A stretch of 64,000 bases of DNA from Streptomyces gossypii (GTDB taxonomy: Bacteria > Actinomycetota > Actinomycetes > Streptomycetales > Streptomycetaceae): NCBI RefSeq assembly GCF_025165795.1, contig NZ_JAJAGO010000003.1, forward strand, positions 434,001 to 498,000. Direction: 5' to 3'. A program made the translations under genes and the position numbers. The stretch's first letter is position 1. Each line of letters starts with the position of its first letter. Shown piece by piece: positions 8,215 through 16,907 of this stretch. The notes beneath the pieces are model-generated. The model ran no database searches. It saw only the letters and a program-made list of their open reading frames with translations, and was not told the origin of the DNA.

Positions 8215-10584
8215 ATGAGATCCCCCGCACGATTAGCCGCGCCGCCCCCGATCCTGCGGCGAACGCTTTCCCTCCTGCTGCTGAGCGGTCTGCTCGCCAT
8301 GCTGCTGCCCGGCGTCGGCGGCCTGGCACACGCCCGGCCAAGCCCCGCTGCCAGTCCTGACGCCAAGGCCGATACCCAGGCCGACGCGCCCCCCGGCGCC
8401 CAGGCAGCCGAGCTGACCACGCCGTGGACGGCAGAGGTCTCACCGGACAACGCGCTGCCCGAGTACCCCCGGCCGCAGATGACACGGCAGGACTGGAAGA
8501 ACCTCAACGGCACCTGGCAGTGGCAGCCCGCCGCAGAAGGGGAGCAGCCGCCGTTCGGACAGACCCTGGACCGCGAGATCCTCGTGCCCTACCCCGAGGA
8601 GTCGGCCCTGTCCGGCATCCGGGAGAGCCACGACCGCATGTGGTACCGCCGCGCCTTCACGGTGCCGCAGGACTGGCAGGGCCGACAGGTGCAGCTGAAC
8701 TTCGGCGCCGTCGACTGGAAGGCGGACGTCTGGGTCAACGGCACCAAGGTGGGCGCCCACAGCGGCGGCTACGACAGCTTCACCCTGGATGTCACCGACG
8801 CCCTCCGCGCGGGGGACAACGAGTTGCTCGTCGGAGTCCACGATCCCACCGACGGCGGCGGCCAGCCGGTCGGCAAGCAGCGCGACAACCCCGGCGGCAT
8901 CTTCTACACCTCCGCCTCCGGTATCTGGCAGACGGTCTGGCTGGAGCCGACCGCCGCCGCTCACGTCACCAGGCTGGACACCGAGCCCGACGTCACGGGC
9001 GAGCGGCTCGCCGTCACCGCCCGCACCGCAGGCGCCACGGGCACGACGGTCCGGGTGACCGCTCGCGACGGCGACCGGGTCGTGGGATCGGCCACCGGCG
9101 CACCGGGCGAGCCCGTGCGGGTGCCGGTGCCCGACCCGCACCTGTGGTCACCGGACGACCCCTTCCTCTACGACCTGGACGTGGCCCTGGAGCAGGGCGG
9201 CCGGCAGGTCGACAAGGTCACCGGATACTTCGGCATGCGCTCGATCGGCAAGGCGGTCGTCGACGGCGTGCTGCGTCCGGTACTGAACGGCGAACCCGTC
9301 TTCCAGCAGGGGACGTTGGACCAGGGCTACTGGCCGGACGGCATCTACACCGCGCCCACCGACGACGCGCTGCGGTTCGACCTCCAGGCGCACAAGGACC
9401 TCGGCTTCAACACCGTGCGCAAGCACGTGAAGGTCGAGCCCGACCGCTACTACTACTGGGCGGACCGGCTCGGCCTGATGGTCATCCAGGACATGCCCTC
9501 GATGGACGGCGAGCCGACGCAGGATTCGCGTACGCAGTTCGAGCGGGAGCTGCGCGCGATGGTCGACCAGCACCGCAGCTTCCCCTCGATCGTCAACTGG
9601 GTCCCGTTCAACGAGGGCTGGGGCCAGTACGACGGCGCGCGCATCGCGGACATGGTCAAGGGGTGGGACTCCTCCCGGCTGGTTACCGGCGCCTCCGGCT
9701 GGCACGACACCGGCAACGGCGACATCGTGGACTCCCACGTCTACGTCGGGCCCGGCAGGCCCACGCCACCCAGCAGCACCCGCATCTCGGCGCTGGGCGA
9801 GTACGGCGGCCTCGGGCTGGTCGTGCCAGGGCACGAATGGAGTCCGGGCGACGGCTTCGGATACGAGATGGTGGACGACGAGCAGGAACTCACCGACCGC
9901 TACGTCGGCCTGACCGTCGCCGTCCAGCAACTGCAGCGCGGACAGGGCCTGTCCCAGGCGATCTACACCGAGATCACCGACGTGGAGAACGAGGCGAACG
10001 GGCTGTGGACATATGACCGCCGCGAACTCAAGGTCGACGCCGCCCGGGTGAAGGAGGCCAACCGCGCGCTCATCGAGGGCCGACGGGTGGGCGGCTCGGT
10101 CGACCTGCCCCGGGACGCCTACCGCTCGCTGCGTGTCACCACCCCGGGCTTCACCGACCGCTACCTGCGCCACTACGACGCACTCGGCTTCACCGAGCCC
10201 GTCGACGCGGGCAGCCCGGACCTGCTCAAGCAGGACGCGACCTGGAAGATCGTCCCCGGCCTCGCGGACCCGTCGTGCTATTCGCTGGAGTCGCGCAACT
10301 ACCCCGGCGAGTACCTGCGGCACCAGGAGTCGCGCGTCCAGCGTGCCGCGCCGGACGGCTCACTCCTCTTCCGCGAGGACGCCACCTGGTGCGCGGTACC
10401 CGGCCTGAGCGGCACCGCCGACGGAGTGTCCTTCCGGTCGTACAACTACCCGCAGAAGTACCTGCGCCACTACGACACGGAGCTGTGGCTCGCCGGGAAC
10501 GGCGGCTCCACCGCACCGTACGAGACCAGAGCGTCCTTCGCCGACGACGTCACCTGGGCAGTGGAGAACCCCTGGGCGGGATGA
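8215..10584 (+). CDS. Secreted GH2 glycosidase with C-terminal AbfB domain
   Basis: A 789-residue exported enzyme. The signal peptide (residues ~1-42) has Arg residues, the hydrophobic core LSLLLLSGLLAMLLPG and an AHA cleavage site. A GH2 sugar-binding jelly roll (~residues 85-245), an immunoglobulin-like domain and a TIM barrel follow, with acid/base Glu in VPFNEGWGQYD near residue 467 and nucleophile Glu in ALGEYGG near residue 530. The last ~155 residues repeat YLRH and DATW blocks, typical of the arabinofuranose-binding AbfB (CBM42) fold. It should attack arabinose-decorated hemicellulose. Codon 7 (8233-8235) is TTA, so expression should need the bldA tRNA. The RBS is CTGGAGG. Confidence 0.88.
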   Translation: MRSPARLAAPPPILRRTLSLLLLSGLLAMLLPGVGGLAHARPSPAASPDAKADTQADAPPGAQAAELTTPWTAEVSPDNALPEYPRPQMTRQDWKNLNGTWQWQPAAEGEQPPFGQTLDREILVPYPEESALSGIRESHDRMWYRRAFTVPQDWQGRQVQLNFGAVDWKADVWVNGTKVGAHSGGYDSFTLDVTDALRAGDNELLVGVHDPTDGGGQPVGKQRDNPGGIFYTSASGIWQTVWLEPTAAAHVTRLDTEPDVTGERLAVTARTAGATGTTVRVTARDGDRVVGSATGAPGEPVRVPVPDPHLWSPDDPFLYDLDVALEQGGRQVDKVTGYFGMRSIGKAVVDGVLRPVLNGEPVFQQGTLDQGYWPDGIYTAPTDDALRFDLQAHKDLGFNTVRKHVKVEPDRYYYWADRLGLMVIQDMPSMDGEPTQDSRTQFERELRAMVDQHRSFPSIVNWVPFNEGWGQYDGARIADMVKGWDSSRLVTGASGWHDTGNGDIVDSHVYVGPGRPTPPSSTRISALGEYGGLGLVVPGHEWSPGDGFGYEMVDDEQELTDRYVGLTVAVQQLQRGQGLSQAIYTEITDVENEANGLWTYDRRELKVDAARVKEANRALIEGRRVGGSVDLPRDAYRSLRVTTPGFTDRYLRHYDALGFTEPVDAGSPDLLKQDATWKIVPGLADPSCYSLESRNYPGEYLRHQESRVQRAAPDGSLLFREDATWCAVPGLSGTADGVSFRSYNYPQKYLRHYDTELWLAGNGGSTAPYETRASFADDVTWAVENPWAG

Positions 10585-10745
10585 CCCGTCCCGGCTTCGT
10601 CAACGCCCGACCCGTCGGTGGCGGACCGGCCGGACCAGGCGTGTACCGGCAGTTGATCTTCAATGTGGGCGAAGACGGTCGCGGGGGTAGCGCCCGGCGG
10701 CCGTCTTCCCAACACTGGTGCCGTACAGGCGACGGGGGCGCAGAC

Positions 10746-11954
10746 ATGGCGGCGTACACAGAGTCGGCGCAGGCGCCGTTACCGGAGCGGCGGCCGGAGC
10801 TGGACGCGGTCCGGACGCTGGTCGTGATCGGGCTGGTCTTCTTCCACTCGGCGCTCGTATTCGCTGCCGACGACGACTTCTACGTCAAGAACACCGAGAC
10901 CACCGAAGTCATCGTGATCATCGCCGGGTTCGGGGTCGTCTGGGCTATGCCGCTGCTGTTCCTCATCTCCGGCCTCGGTGCCTGGCATTCGCTTCAGCGC
11001 CGCGGCGCGGGCGGCTTCGCCAGCGAGCGGCTGCTGCGGCTCGGTGTTCCACTGGTCTTCGCGACCCTCGCGCTGAACCCGCTGCCCCAGTGGCTGCGGC
11101 TGCGCTCGGCCGACGCCGGCTACCACGAGTCGTACCTCGGCTTCCTGCCCCGCTTCTACGACGTGCACCTGGAGCCCGAAGAGTTCCCCTTCCTCGTCCA
11201 GGGCGAGCACTTCGAGACCGGCCATCTCTGGTTCGTCGTGCTCCTCCTGGCGTTCTCCCTCATGCTGGCGCCGTTCCACCGGTGGTTGCCGCGCGAGCGC
11301 GCCCGCCGCCTCAGCGACCGGGTGGCGGAGGCGACCCTGCACCGGCAGGGCGTCGTGTTCCTGCCGGCCCTCGCCTTCGCGGCGATCTGTGCCTTCGCAC
11401 GGCTGGAAGAGGAGTACGCGGGCTGGCACCGCTGGTCGTACCTGCTGTTCTTCGCTGCCGGTTTCGCCCTCGCCGCCGACGACCGCTTCCGCACCGTGAT
11501 GCGGCGCGACGCCGGGACCGCAGCCTGGCTCGGCGCCTTGCTGTTCGCGGCAGCCGGCCCCGGCTTCGCCCTGGCCGACGAGCCCTTCACGGAGATGACC
11601 GCCCTGGCCACCGCCTCACGGGCGCTGTTCGGTGCGGCCGGATGGTGCCTGGTGGTCGCCATCCCGGGCCTCCTTGACCGTCGGCGGCCAGAGCAACCGC
11701 GTGCGGCGCCGAACCCGGCTCCGACGACGCGCCGACGCGTCTACGGCTATCTCGCCGCAGCCGTGCTGCCGCTGTACGTCCTGCACCAGCCGCTGGTGGT
11801 CGCCGTCGCATACCTCGTGGTCGGCTGGTCGGCGCCGATCCTGGTTGAGTACGCCGTGATCGTGGCGATCGCCCTCCTCCTCACCCTCTCCGCGTACGAG
11901 CTGCTGGTCCGCCGCACGCGGGCGACCCGCTTCCTGTTCGGGATGCGGTCCTAA
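10746..11954 (+). CDS. Membrane acyltransferase, acyltransferase-3 family
   Basis: A 402-residue polytopic membrane protein. The first helix carries LDAVRTLVVIGLVFFHSAL with the family's conserved histidine, and about ten hydrophobic segments follow. These integral enzymes move acetyl or succinyl groups onto sugars, lipids or antibiotics at the membrane. ATG 10746 is chosen because the frame upstream is GC-rich shadow sequence and the family start is close to the PERRPELDAVR block. It is monocistronic, with a strong hairpin starting at the stop codon. Confidence 0.8.
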   Translation: MAAYTESAQAPLPERRPELDAVRTLVVIGLVFFHSALVFAADDDFYVKNTETTEVIVIIAGFGVVWAMPLLFLISGLGAWHSLQRRGAGGFASERLLRLGVPLVFATLALNPLPQWLRLRSADAGYHESYLGFLPRFYDVHLEPEEFPFLVQGEHFETGHLWFVVLLLAFSLMLAPFHRWLPRERARRLSDRVAEATLHRQGVVFLPALAFAAICAFARLEEEYAGWHRWSYLLFFAAGFALAADDRFRTVMRRDAGTAAWLGALLFAAAGPGFALADEPFTEMTALATASRALFGAAGWCLVVAIPGLLDRRRPEQPRAAPNPAPTTRRRVYGYLAAAVLPLYVLHQPLVVAVAYLVVGWSAPILVEYAVIVAIALLLTLSAYELLVRRTRATRFLFGMRS

Positions 11955-11988
11955 GGGCTGTCCCGACAGGGCTGACGGGACAGCCCTT
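11953..11988 (+). terminator. Hairpin terminator after the acyltransferase gene
   Basis: A perfect 13-bp stem (AAGGGCTGTCCCG pairing with CGGGACAGCCCTT) with a 10-base loop begins inside the stop codon. The remaining 170 bases up to the VOC gene show no gene I can support. Confidence 0.65.
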
Positions 11989-12160
11989 GGGGTCTGTCGT
12001 TTGGCCGCCTCGCGGGCGTCCGCCGGAAGCAGCGATGGGGAAGAGTCGACGAACATTCTTCACCGCGACACCATTGGCCAAGGCATCGCCACTCGCCCTC
12101 GCATACCGCGGTTGGTGTGGGTCCTTTGGCGGACTTGCTACGTGACCGGGAGGTCCTGAC

Positions 12161-12556
12161 ATGGCCAGTAAGTTCACCGAGCTTGCGATCGACTGTGCCG
12201 ATCCCGGCGGTCTCGCCCGGTTCTGGTGCTCGGTTCTTGACTACGAGGTGCAAGACGAAGACGAAGAGGAAGGAATTGTCACCATTGGGCCGCCTGTGGA
12301 GCCTGAAGGCAAGAACCCTCGTGGCCCAGTGCCACCGCTGTTGACATTCGCGCACGTGCCCGAGGGCAAGACCGTGAAGAACAGGCTCCACATCGACGTC
12401 AACCCGGCAGACAGGGAGCAAGACGAAGAGGTCCGTCGCCTGGTCGGCCTAGGTGCTCGTCACGCCGACGTCGGCCAAACGGGTGAGGAGAGCTGGGTCA
12501 CACTTTTCGACCCGGAGGGGAACGAGTTCTGCGTCCTTGCGGCCCGCCGCCCCTGA
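12161..12556 (+). CDS. VOC-family protein (glyoxalase-like)
   Basis: A 131-residue single vicinal-oxygen-chelate domain of the glyoxalase-6 type. It opens with FTELAIDCADPGGLARFW and closes with WVTLFDPEGNEFCVL. Such proteins serve as metal-dependent lyases, dioxygenases or drug-binding resistance proteins. The exact role is unknown. ATG 12161 follows GGGAGGTCCTGAC. It is 67 bases upstream of a DinB-family gene on the same strand. Confidence 0.8.
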   Translation: MASKFTELAIDCADPGGLARFWCSVLDYEVQDEDEEEGIVTIGPPVEPEGKNPRGPVPPLLTFAHVPEGKTVKNRLHIDVNPADREQDEEVRRLVGLGARHADVGQTGEESWVTLFDPEGNEFCVLAARRP

Positions 12557-12623
12557 CCGGAGGCCGCTGTCAGCGGTGGAGGAAAGGGGTTGACGGGGAT
12601 CTTGCGGGCAGCAGACTGAGTTG

Positions 12624-13226
12624 ATGACCGCATGGGATGCCAAGGCTGATCTTCGCTTTTATCTGCAGTCCGCGCGTGATGCGCTGGTGTGGAAGCTCGA
12701 CGGGCTCTCGGAGTACGACATTCGCCGTCCGTTGACGCCGACCGGGACGAACCTCCTCGGTCTGGTGAAGCACGTGGCCACCGTGGAGCTGGGCTATCTC
12801 GGCGACACCTTCGGGCGGCCGTCCGGTGAGCTGCTGCCCTGGCTCGAAGACGCTGCCGAGTCCAACGGGGACATGTGGGTCACCGCGGAGGAGTCGCGCG
12901 AGGACATCGTGGGGCTCTACCGCCGGGCGTGGGCGCACGCGGACGCGACGATCGACGCGCTGGCGTTGGACACGGTCGGCAGAGTGCCGTGGTGGCCCGA
13001 CGACCGGGACGAGGTGACCTTGCATCACGCCGTGGTACGCGTGATCGCCGATACGCACCGGCACGCCGGGCACGCCGACATCCTCCGGGAACTCATGGAC
13101 GGTTCCGTGGGGATGAACAAGAGCAACGACAGCATGCCGCCGGGCGACGCGGCCTGGTGGGAGGAGTACCGGAGCCGGCTGGAGCGTGCAGCGCAGGAAG
13201 CCGACCGGCTTTCGTCGGGACACTGA
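12624..13226 (+). CDS. DinB-family protein (DUF664)
   Basis: A 200-residue four-helix-bundle protein of the DinB/DUF664 group, putative metal-dependent thiol transferases. It shows the signature TGTNLLGLVKHVATVELGYL near residue 45 and the metal-site region DTHRHAGHADILRE near residue 150. A paralogue with the same blocks lies at 14623. The start is ATG 12624; a TTG just before it is possible. Function in the cell is unknown. Confidence 0.8.
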   Translation: MTAWDAKADLRFYLQSARDALVWKLDGLSEYDIRRPLTPTGTNLLGLVKHVATVELGYLGDTFGRPSGELLPWLEDAAESNGDMWVTAEESREDIVGLYRRAWAHADATIDALALDTVGRVPWWPDDRDEVTLHHAVVRVIADTHRHAGHADILRELMDGSVGMNKSNDSMPPGDAAWWEEYRSRLERAAQEADRLSSGH

Positions 13227-13231
13227 GACGG

Positions 13232-13825
13232 TCAGGGCTTGGACGGTGCCAGGTGGGCGCGTTCTCCTTGTGCGCCGAAGAGGGCGAGCAGCTCCGCGGG
13301 CTGACTGTCGGCGCTGCCGATCCAGTGCGGTGTGCGGGTGTCGAACTCCGCGGCCTCGCCGACCCCGAGTCGGAACTCCTGCTCGCCGAGCACGAATCGG
13401 ACGTGTCCGTTGAGGATATAGAACCACTCGTAGCCGTCGTGAGTCTGCAGGTTCCTCGTGGATGCTCGACCGGCGGGCGGATAGATCACCTTGTAAGCCT
13501 GGATGCCGCCGGCCCGCCGGGTCAGTGGCACCATCACCAGCCCGGATCGCCGCACGGGTCGCAAGTGGATGCGCGGGTCGCCGGTGGGCGGCGCCGCGAC
13601 GAGATCGTCGAGTGGGACACCGTGCGCCCGGGCAAGCGGAAGCAGCTGCTCCAGCGTGGGGCGGAGCTTGCCGTTCTCCAGCCGGGACAGAGTGCTCGCC
13701 GTGAGCCCGGTTTCGTCCGCCAGCGTCGCCAGCGTGGCGCTCCGCGCCCTGCGCAGAGCACGCAGATGCGGCCCGACTCCGGCCAGAACGTCTCCTGCGG
13801 GTATTTCCATGCTGTCCCTGTCCAT
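13232..13825 (-). CDS. XRE-family regulator with C-terminal cupin domain
   Basis: A 197-residue regulator. An N-terminal helix-turn-helix (residues ~18-72, TLADETGLTASTLSRLENGK) is followed by a cupin barrel with DGYEWFYILNGHVRFVLGEQE, where small ligands bind. These control amino-acid, aldehyde or antibiotic-related genes. ATG 13825 is chosen because the frame upstream lacks family similarity. ATG 13810 is an alternative. It is divergent from the methyltransferase at 13959, and a 12-bp palindrome between them is a likely operator. Confidence 0.85.
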   Translation of the reverse strand: MDRDSMEIPAGDVLAGVGPHLRALRRARSATLATLADETGLTASTLSRLENGKLRPTLEQLLPLARAHGVPLDDLVAAPPTGDPRIHLRPVRRSGLVMVPLTRRAGGIQAYKVIYPPAGRASTRNLQTHDGYEWFYILNGHVRFVLGEQEFRLGVGEAAEFDTRTPHWIGSADSQPAELLALFGAQGERAHLAPSKP

Positions 13826-13835
13826 GCCTCGATAA

Positions 13836-13847
13836 TGCGGATCCGCA
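13836..13847. promoter_or_regulatory. Palindrome TGCGGATCCGCA, candidate XRE operator
   Basis: A perfect 12-base palindrome lies 11 bases upstream of the regulator's ATG, within the divergent promoter. The position fits autoregulation and control of the methyltransferase. Confidence 0.4.
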
Positions 13848-13958
13848 ACTTTTCTTGCAAGGACGGAACAGCGGTGGCGATGCTGTCGGTACATCACCGG
13901 CGGCGAAGGTGCGTATCCGATCACGCTCGGCACGCCGGTCGACGAAGGGGCAACTCTG

Positions 13959-14618
13959 ATGGATTCCACACGCTCACGACCCGACGCCGCCGCAGGCGAG
14001 GAGCCCGAGGTGTTCTGGGAGCGGCACTACCGCACCCAGCGCACCTGGGGCGCACGCGCCAACCCGCTGCTCGCCGAGACCGCCGCGCCGCTGGACCCCG
14101 GCGCCGCCCTGGACCTGGGCTGCGGTGCAGGCGGCGACGCCATCTGGCTCGCCCAGCAGGGGTGGCAGGTCACCGCAGTGGACATCTCCACCACCGCGGT
14201 CGAAGGGGTGCGGGAACGCGCCCGCGAGCTCGGCCTCGCCGACCGGACCACCACCGAGCAGCACGATCTGGCCAGGAGCTTCCCGGCCGACAAGTTCGAT
14301 CTCGTCTCCGCCCAGTACTTCCACACCCCGTTCGCGCTGCCCCGCAGCCGAGTCCTGCGCACCGCAGCACGGGCCCTGCGACCCGGCGGCCTCCTACTGA
14401 TCGTCGACCACGGCTCCACCGCGCCCTGGTCATGGAACCAGGACCCCGACACTCATTACGCCACACCGACAGAGACCGCCGCCGAACTGGACCTCGACCC
14501 CGCGCGCTGGTCCGTCCTGCGCGCCGACATGCCCCACCGCCAGGCCACCGGACCCGCTGGTGAGACCGCCACCGTCATCGACAACGTCCTGCTCGTACAG
14601 TTCACCGGAACGGACTGA
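13959..14618 (+). CDS. SAM-dependent methyltransferase, class I
   Basis: A 219-residue methyltransferase. FWERHYRTQRTWGARANP near residue 20 is typical of the TehB/thiopurine-like subgroup, motif I is DLGCGAGGDAIWLA near residue 52, and LRPGGLLLIVDHG follows. It may methylate a toxic small molecule. The start ATG 13959 has GAAGGGG upstream. It is followed after four bases by a DinB gene, so the two are likely co-transcribed, and it is divergent from the cupin regulator. Confidence 0.85.
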   Translation: MDSTRSRPDAAAGEEPEVFWERHYRTQRTWGARANPLLAETAAPLDPGAALDLGCGAGGDAIWLAQQGWQVTAVDISTTAVEGVRERARELGLADRTTTEQHDLARSFPADKFDLVSAQYFHTPFALPRSRVLRTAARALRPGGLLLIVDHGSTAPWSWNQDPDTHYATPTETAAELDLDPARWSVLRADMPHRQATGPAGETATVIDNVLLVQFTGTD

Positions 14619-14622
14619 CTCG

Positions 14623-15099
14623 ATGCCAGCCAACGCCGGACCTCCGTCGACAGGCGCCGACGAGAAGGCCACCCTGCAAGGCTTCCTCGACTATCTGCGG
14701 GCGTCGGTCGCGGACAAGGTCGCGGACGTGCCGGAACCGCAAGTCCGTACGGGCGGAGTGCCCTCGGGCACCAACCTTCTCGGCCTGCTCAAGCACCTGG
14801 CGTGCGTCGAACGTTTCTACTTCCTCGGTGAGGACGTCGCCAACTGGCCCGCGACCCTGCGGCCGTCAGCAGAGGACACAGCCGACGGCGTGCTCGCCGA
14901 CTACCGGAAGAGCGTCGAGCAGGCGAACCAGGTAATCGACGCCTGCCCGGATCTGGCTCTCCCCGCCCCGCGACCCCCGCGCCGGGGCCAGCCACCATCG
15001 ATGCGATGGGTCCTGGTGCACATGATCGAAGAGACCGGCCGCCACGCGGGCCACGCCGACATTCTCCGCGAGCGGATCGACGGCTCCACCGGCCGCTGA
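14623..15099 (+). CDS. DinB-family protein (DUF664)
   Basis: A 158-residue paralogue of the protein at 12624. Shared blocks are SGTNLLGLLKHLACVERFY and EETGRHAGHADILRERIDG. ATG 14623 lies four bases after the methyltransferase stop, and the longer frame upstream overlaps that gene and is rejected. The histidines of the RHAGHAD block probably bind a metal. Possibly both act in thiol-dependent detoxification, which is inference. Confidence 0.8.
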   Translation: MPANAGPPSTGADEKATLQGFLDYLRASVADKVADVPEPQVRTGGVPSGTNLLGLLKHLACVERFYFLGEDVANWPATLRPSAEDTADGVLADYRKSVEQANQVIDACPDLALPAPRPPRRGQPPSMRWVLVHMIEETGRHAGHADILRERIDGSTGR

Positions 15100-15107
15100 C
15101 GCGTCGG

Positions 15108-15320
15108 CTAACCGCGCGTCTTGACGGCCGTGATGAACGCTGACCAGCTGTGTGTGCCGAAGACGAGTGCGGGGCCGTGCGGGGACTTGGAGTCCCGGAC
15201 GGGGACGCCGGACGGGTGCCCGTCCAGCACCTCGACGCAACTGCCGCCCTCGTTCCCGCTGTAGGACGACTTGCGCCAGCCGGTCAGGGAGGAAGAGAGC
15301 GGTATGGTGCAGTCACTCAT
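15108..15320 (-). CDS. DUF397 small protein
   Basis: A 70-residue protein with the full DUF397 pattern: WRKSSYSGNEGGSCVEV, then PVRDSKSPHGPALVF and WSAFITAV. In Streptomyces these are partners of XRE/DUF5753 regulators, the WhiJ/AbaA-type systems, and may bind them. It overlaps the regulator gene by eight bases and is translated right after it. Confidence 0.88.
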   Translation of the reverse strand: MSDCTIPLSSSLTGWRKSSYSGNEGGSCVEVLDGHPSGVPVRDSKSPHGPALVFGTHSWSAFITAVKTRG

Positions 15321-16113
15321 GACGTTGGTATTCCTTTGCTGTCGCTTGCATCAGGGCAAGGGACTCGTTCAACGGCAGTGCGTCGCCTAGCGCGAGATCA
15401 TAGGCGCCCCGGAGCCGTTCGACGGTGGCCGGGGCATCGTGGATCTTGCCGATCTGCAGGCCCTCAGAGTAGGCAACCGGGGGCTGGTCCTCGAACCACA
15501 TCAGGGTCAACATGCTCTGCATGAGTGGGTGGATGCCCAGCCCGAACGGCACCACGTGTACGCGGACGCGCTCGTCCTCCACCAGGCGGACGAGATGCGT
15601 GATCTGTGCCGCCATGACCTCTGGGCCGCCAGCAGGGCGGCGTAGTACCGCCTCGTCCAGCAGCGCCCACACTACGGGCTGTACTGGGGCGGAAAGGATC
15701 TTCGATCGCTCAAGCCGTGTGACGACGAGCCTGTCACGTTCCTCTTCGCTCAGAGGAGGGAAGCCGACACGCAGAACCGCGCGTGCGTACGGCTCGGTCT
15801 GGAGAATGCCGGGCACGAAAGACAGCGCGAACTCGCGGATTACTGTCGCCTGCTGTTCGAGTAGGCGAGCCGTTTCGAAGTAGTCGGCTACGACCGCGTC
15901 CGTCTGCGGGAGAAAACTGCTCAGCACGTCACCCGTGTTCAGGGCCTTGTCCAGGCGGCGGGCGTCCTCCTTGGAGGGGACGCGCCGGCCCGCTTCGATG
16001 TGGGAGATGTGCGAGCGGGTCATGATGACCGCGTCGGCCAACTCCTGCTGGGTCAGGCCCGTCGTCTCGCGTTGGGCTTTCAGCCATTCCCCATAGGTAT
16101 TACTCACCGTCAA
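15313..16113 (-). CDS. XRE/DUF5753 regulator, WhiJ type
   Basis: A 266-residue protein. The helix-turn-helix is at residues ~8-62 (TGLTQQELADAVIMTRSHISHIEAG), and the C-terminal DUF5753 domain carries FVPGILQTEPYARAVL and AGGPEVMAAQITHLV. Streptomyces genomes hold dozens of such regulators, each paired with a DUF397 gene, and several affect aerial growth or antibiotic onset. The partner gene overlaps its 3' end. GTGAG-type repeats upstream at 16119-16184 are likely operator half-sites. Confidence 0.88.
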   Translation of the reverse strand: MTVSNTYGEWLKAQRETTGLTQQELADAVIMTRSHISHIEAGRRVPSKEDARRLDKALNTGDVLSSFLPQTDAVVADYFETARLLEQQATVIREFALSFVPGILQTEPYARAVLRVGFPPLSEEERDRLVVTRLERSKILSAPVQPVVWALLDEAVLRRPAGGPEVMAAQITHLVRLVEDERVRVHVVPFGLGIHPLMQSMLTLMWFEDQPPVAYSEGLQIGKIHDAPATVERLRGAYDLALGDALPLNESLALMQATAKEYQRHE

Positions 16114-16118
16114 CTCCT

Positions 16119-16184
16119 GTGAGACGAAGGCGTTGTCACATCAAACCCCCGGTGAGCGTAGCCCGACTCGTCTCACTCTGTGAG
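16119..16184. promoter_or_regulatory. Inverted GTGAGACGA repeats and a CTCAC-N3-GTGAG dyad
   Basis: GTGAGACGA at 16119-16127 is mirrored exactly by TCGTCTCAC at 16168-16176. The second copy overlaps the tight dyad CTCAC-TCT-GTGAG at 16172-16184. All lie between the XRE/DUF5753 start and the next plus-strand gene. This is candidate autoregulatory operator DNA. Confidence 0.4.
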
Positions 16185-16299
16185 TGGATTACTACAGCGT
16201 GGTCCGGCCACTCGGCTGGTCGTCCGCACGCGAAAAACCCCGCGACCGCTGCACACGGTCCGGGGCGTGGCCATCAACTAACAGAGTGGAGTTGACGAC

Positions 16300-16557
16300 G
16301 TGCTGAACCTTATCGCCCGTCTCCTGGAGCCGCTGCTGCGCCTCCTGTGGCCCCCGCCCGGCCATCATCGGGCGCTCGAAACCGAGCGCCTCGGCACCCG
16401 GCCGCCACCCGTAACCCCTATGCCGCAGCCTCGCCCAGCGCCCGCGGAACCCGTCCTGCGGGGTGAGGACAGCGCACTCGTACGGCCCTACCTCGTCGCG
16501 TACGAGCGTGAGATGGCGTGCTGGTGCCCCGTTCACGGGGTGGGGGTGCCCGCGTGA
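16300..16557 (+). CDS. Small conserved-looking hypothetical protein
   Basis: An 85-residue protein with an amphipathic N-terminus (LNLIARLLEPLLRLLW), a proline-rich linker and a C-terminal CWCPVHG. Streptomyces have many such small proteins beside XRE/DUF397 pairs. The start is GTG 16300, preceded by GGAG. Its stop overlaps the next gene's GTG, so the two form a small operon. Function is not recognised. Confidence 0.55.
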   Translation: MLNLIARLLEPLLRLLWPPPGHHRALETERLGTRPPPVTPMPQPRPAPAEPVLRGEDSALVRPYLVAYEREMACWCPVHGVGVPA

Positions 16558-16907
16558 TCAGCCATGCAGGGCAGACGGGCGCCCACAACAGCCGACTGCT
16601 GCCGTGGTGCAACCCCGAGGGGAACCCGTGCTACGTCATCGGTGACGGCACCGGGTATATCTCGCGGGTCGCTGACAATGTCGAGAGTGTGCAACTCGAC
16701 ATGGCCGCCGATCTGCTCGACCACGTGGCGGACCTGCTCTCCGACGGCACGGCCACGCCCGAGCAGATCCGCTTCGTCGCGGCGCGCATGACCGAGTCGC
16801 TGCGCGAGGTGCACCGCATCGCGCGGAGCAGAGGCGACCGGATCCCACGTCTTGAGCAGGGGGTGCCCGAGGAGCAGGAGGACGGGAGTGATGTCAGCGG
16901 TGGGTGA
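16554..16907 (+). CDS. Hypothetical protein
   Basis: A 117-residue protein beginning at GTG 16554 in a GTGA overlap with the gene before. It has a mostly helical middle (VQLDMAADLLDHVADLLSDG then FVAARMTESLREVHRIARSR) and an acidic tail. No family is recognised. The last 14 bases overlap convergently with the VOC gene on the other strand. Confidence 0.55.
   Translation: MISHAGQTGAHNSRLLPWCNPEGNPCYVIGDGTGYISRVADNVESVQLDMAADLLDHVADLLSDGTATPEQIRFVAARMTESLREVHRIARSRGDRIPRLEQGVPEEQEDGSDVSGG

Noticed and set aside
11989-12160. Transposase remnant between the acyltransferase and VOC genes
   Set aside because: Short frames there show no catalytic motif, and no flanking inverted repeats were found.
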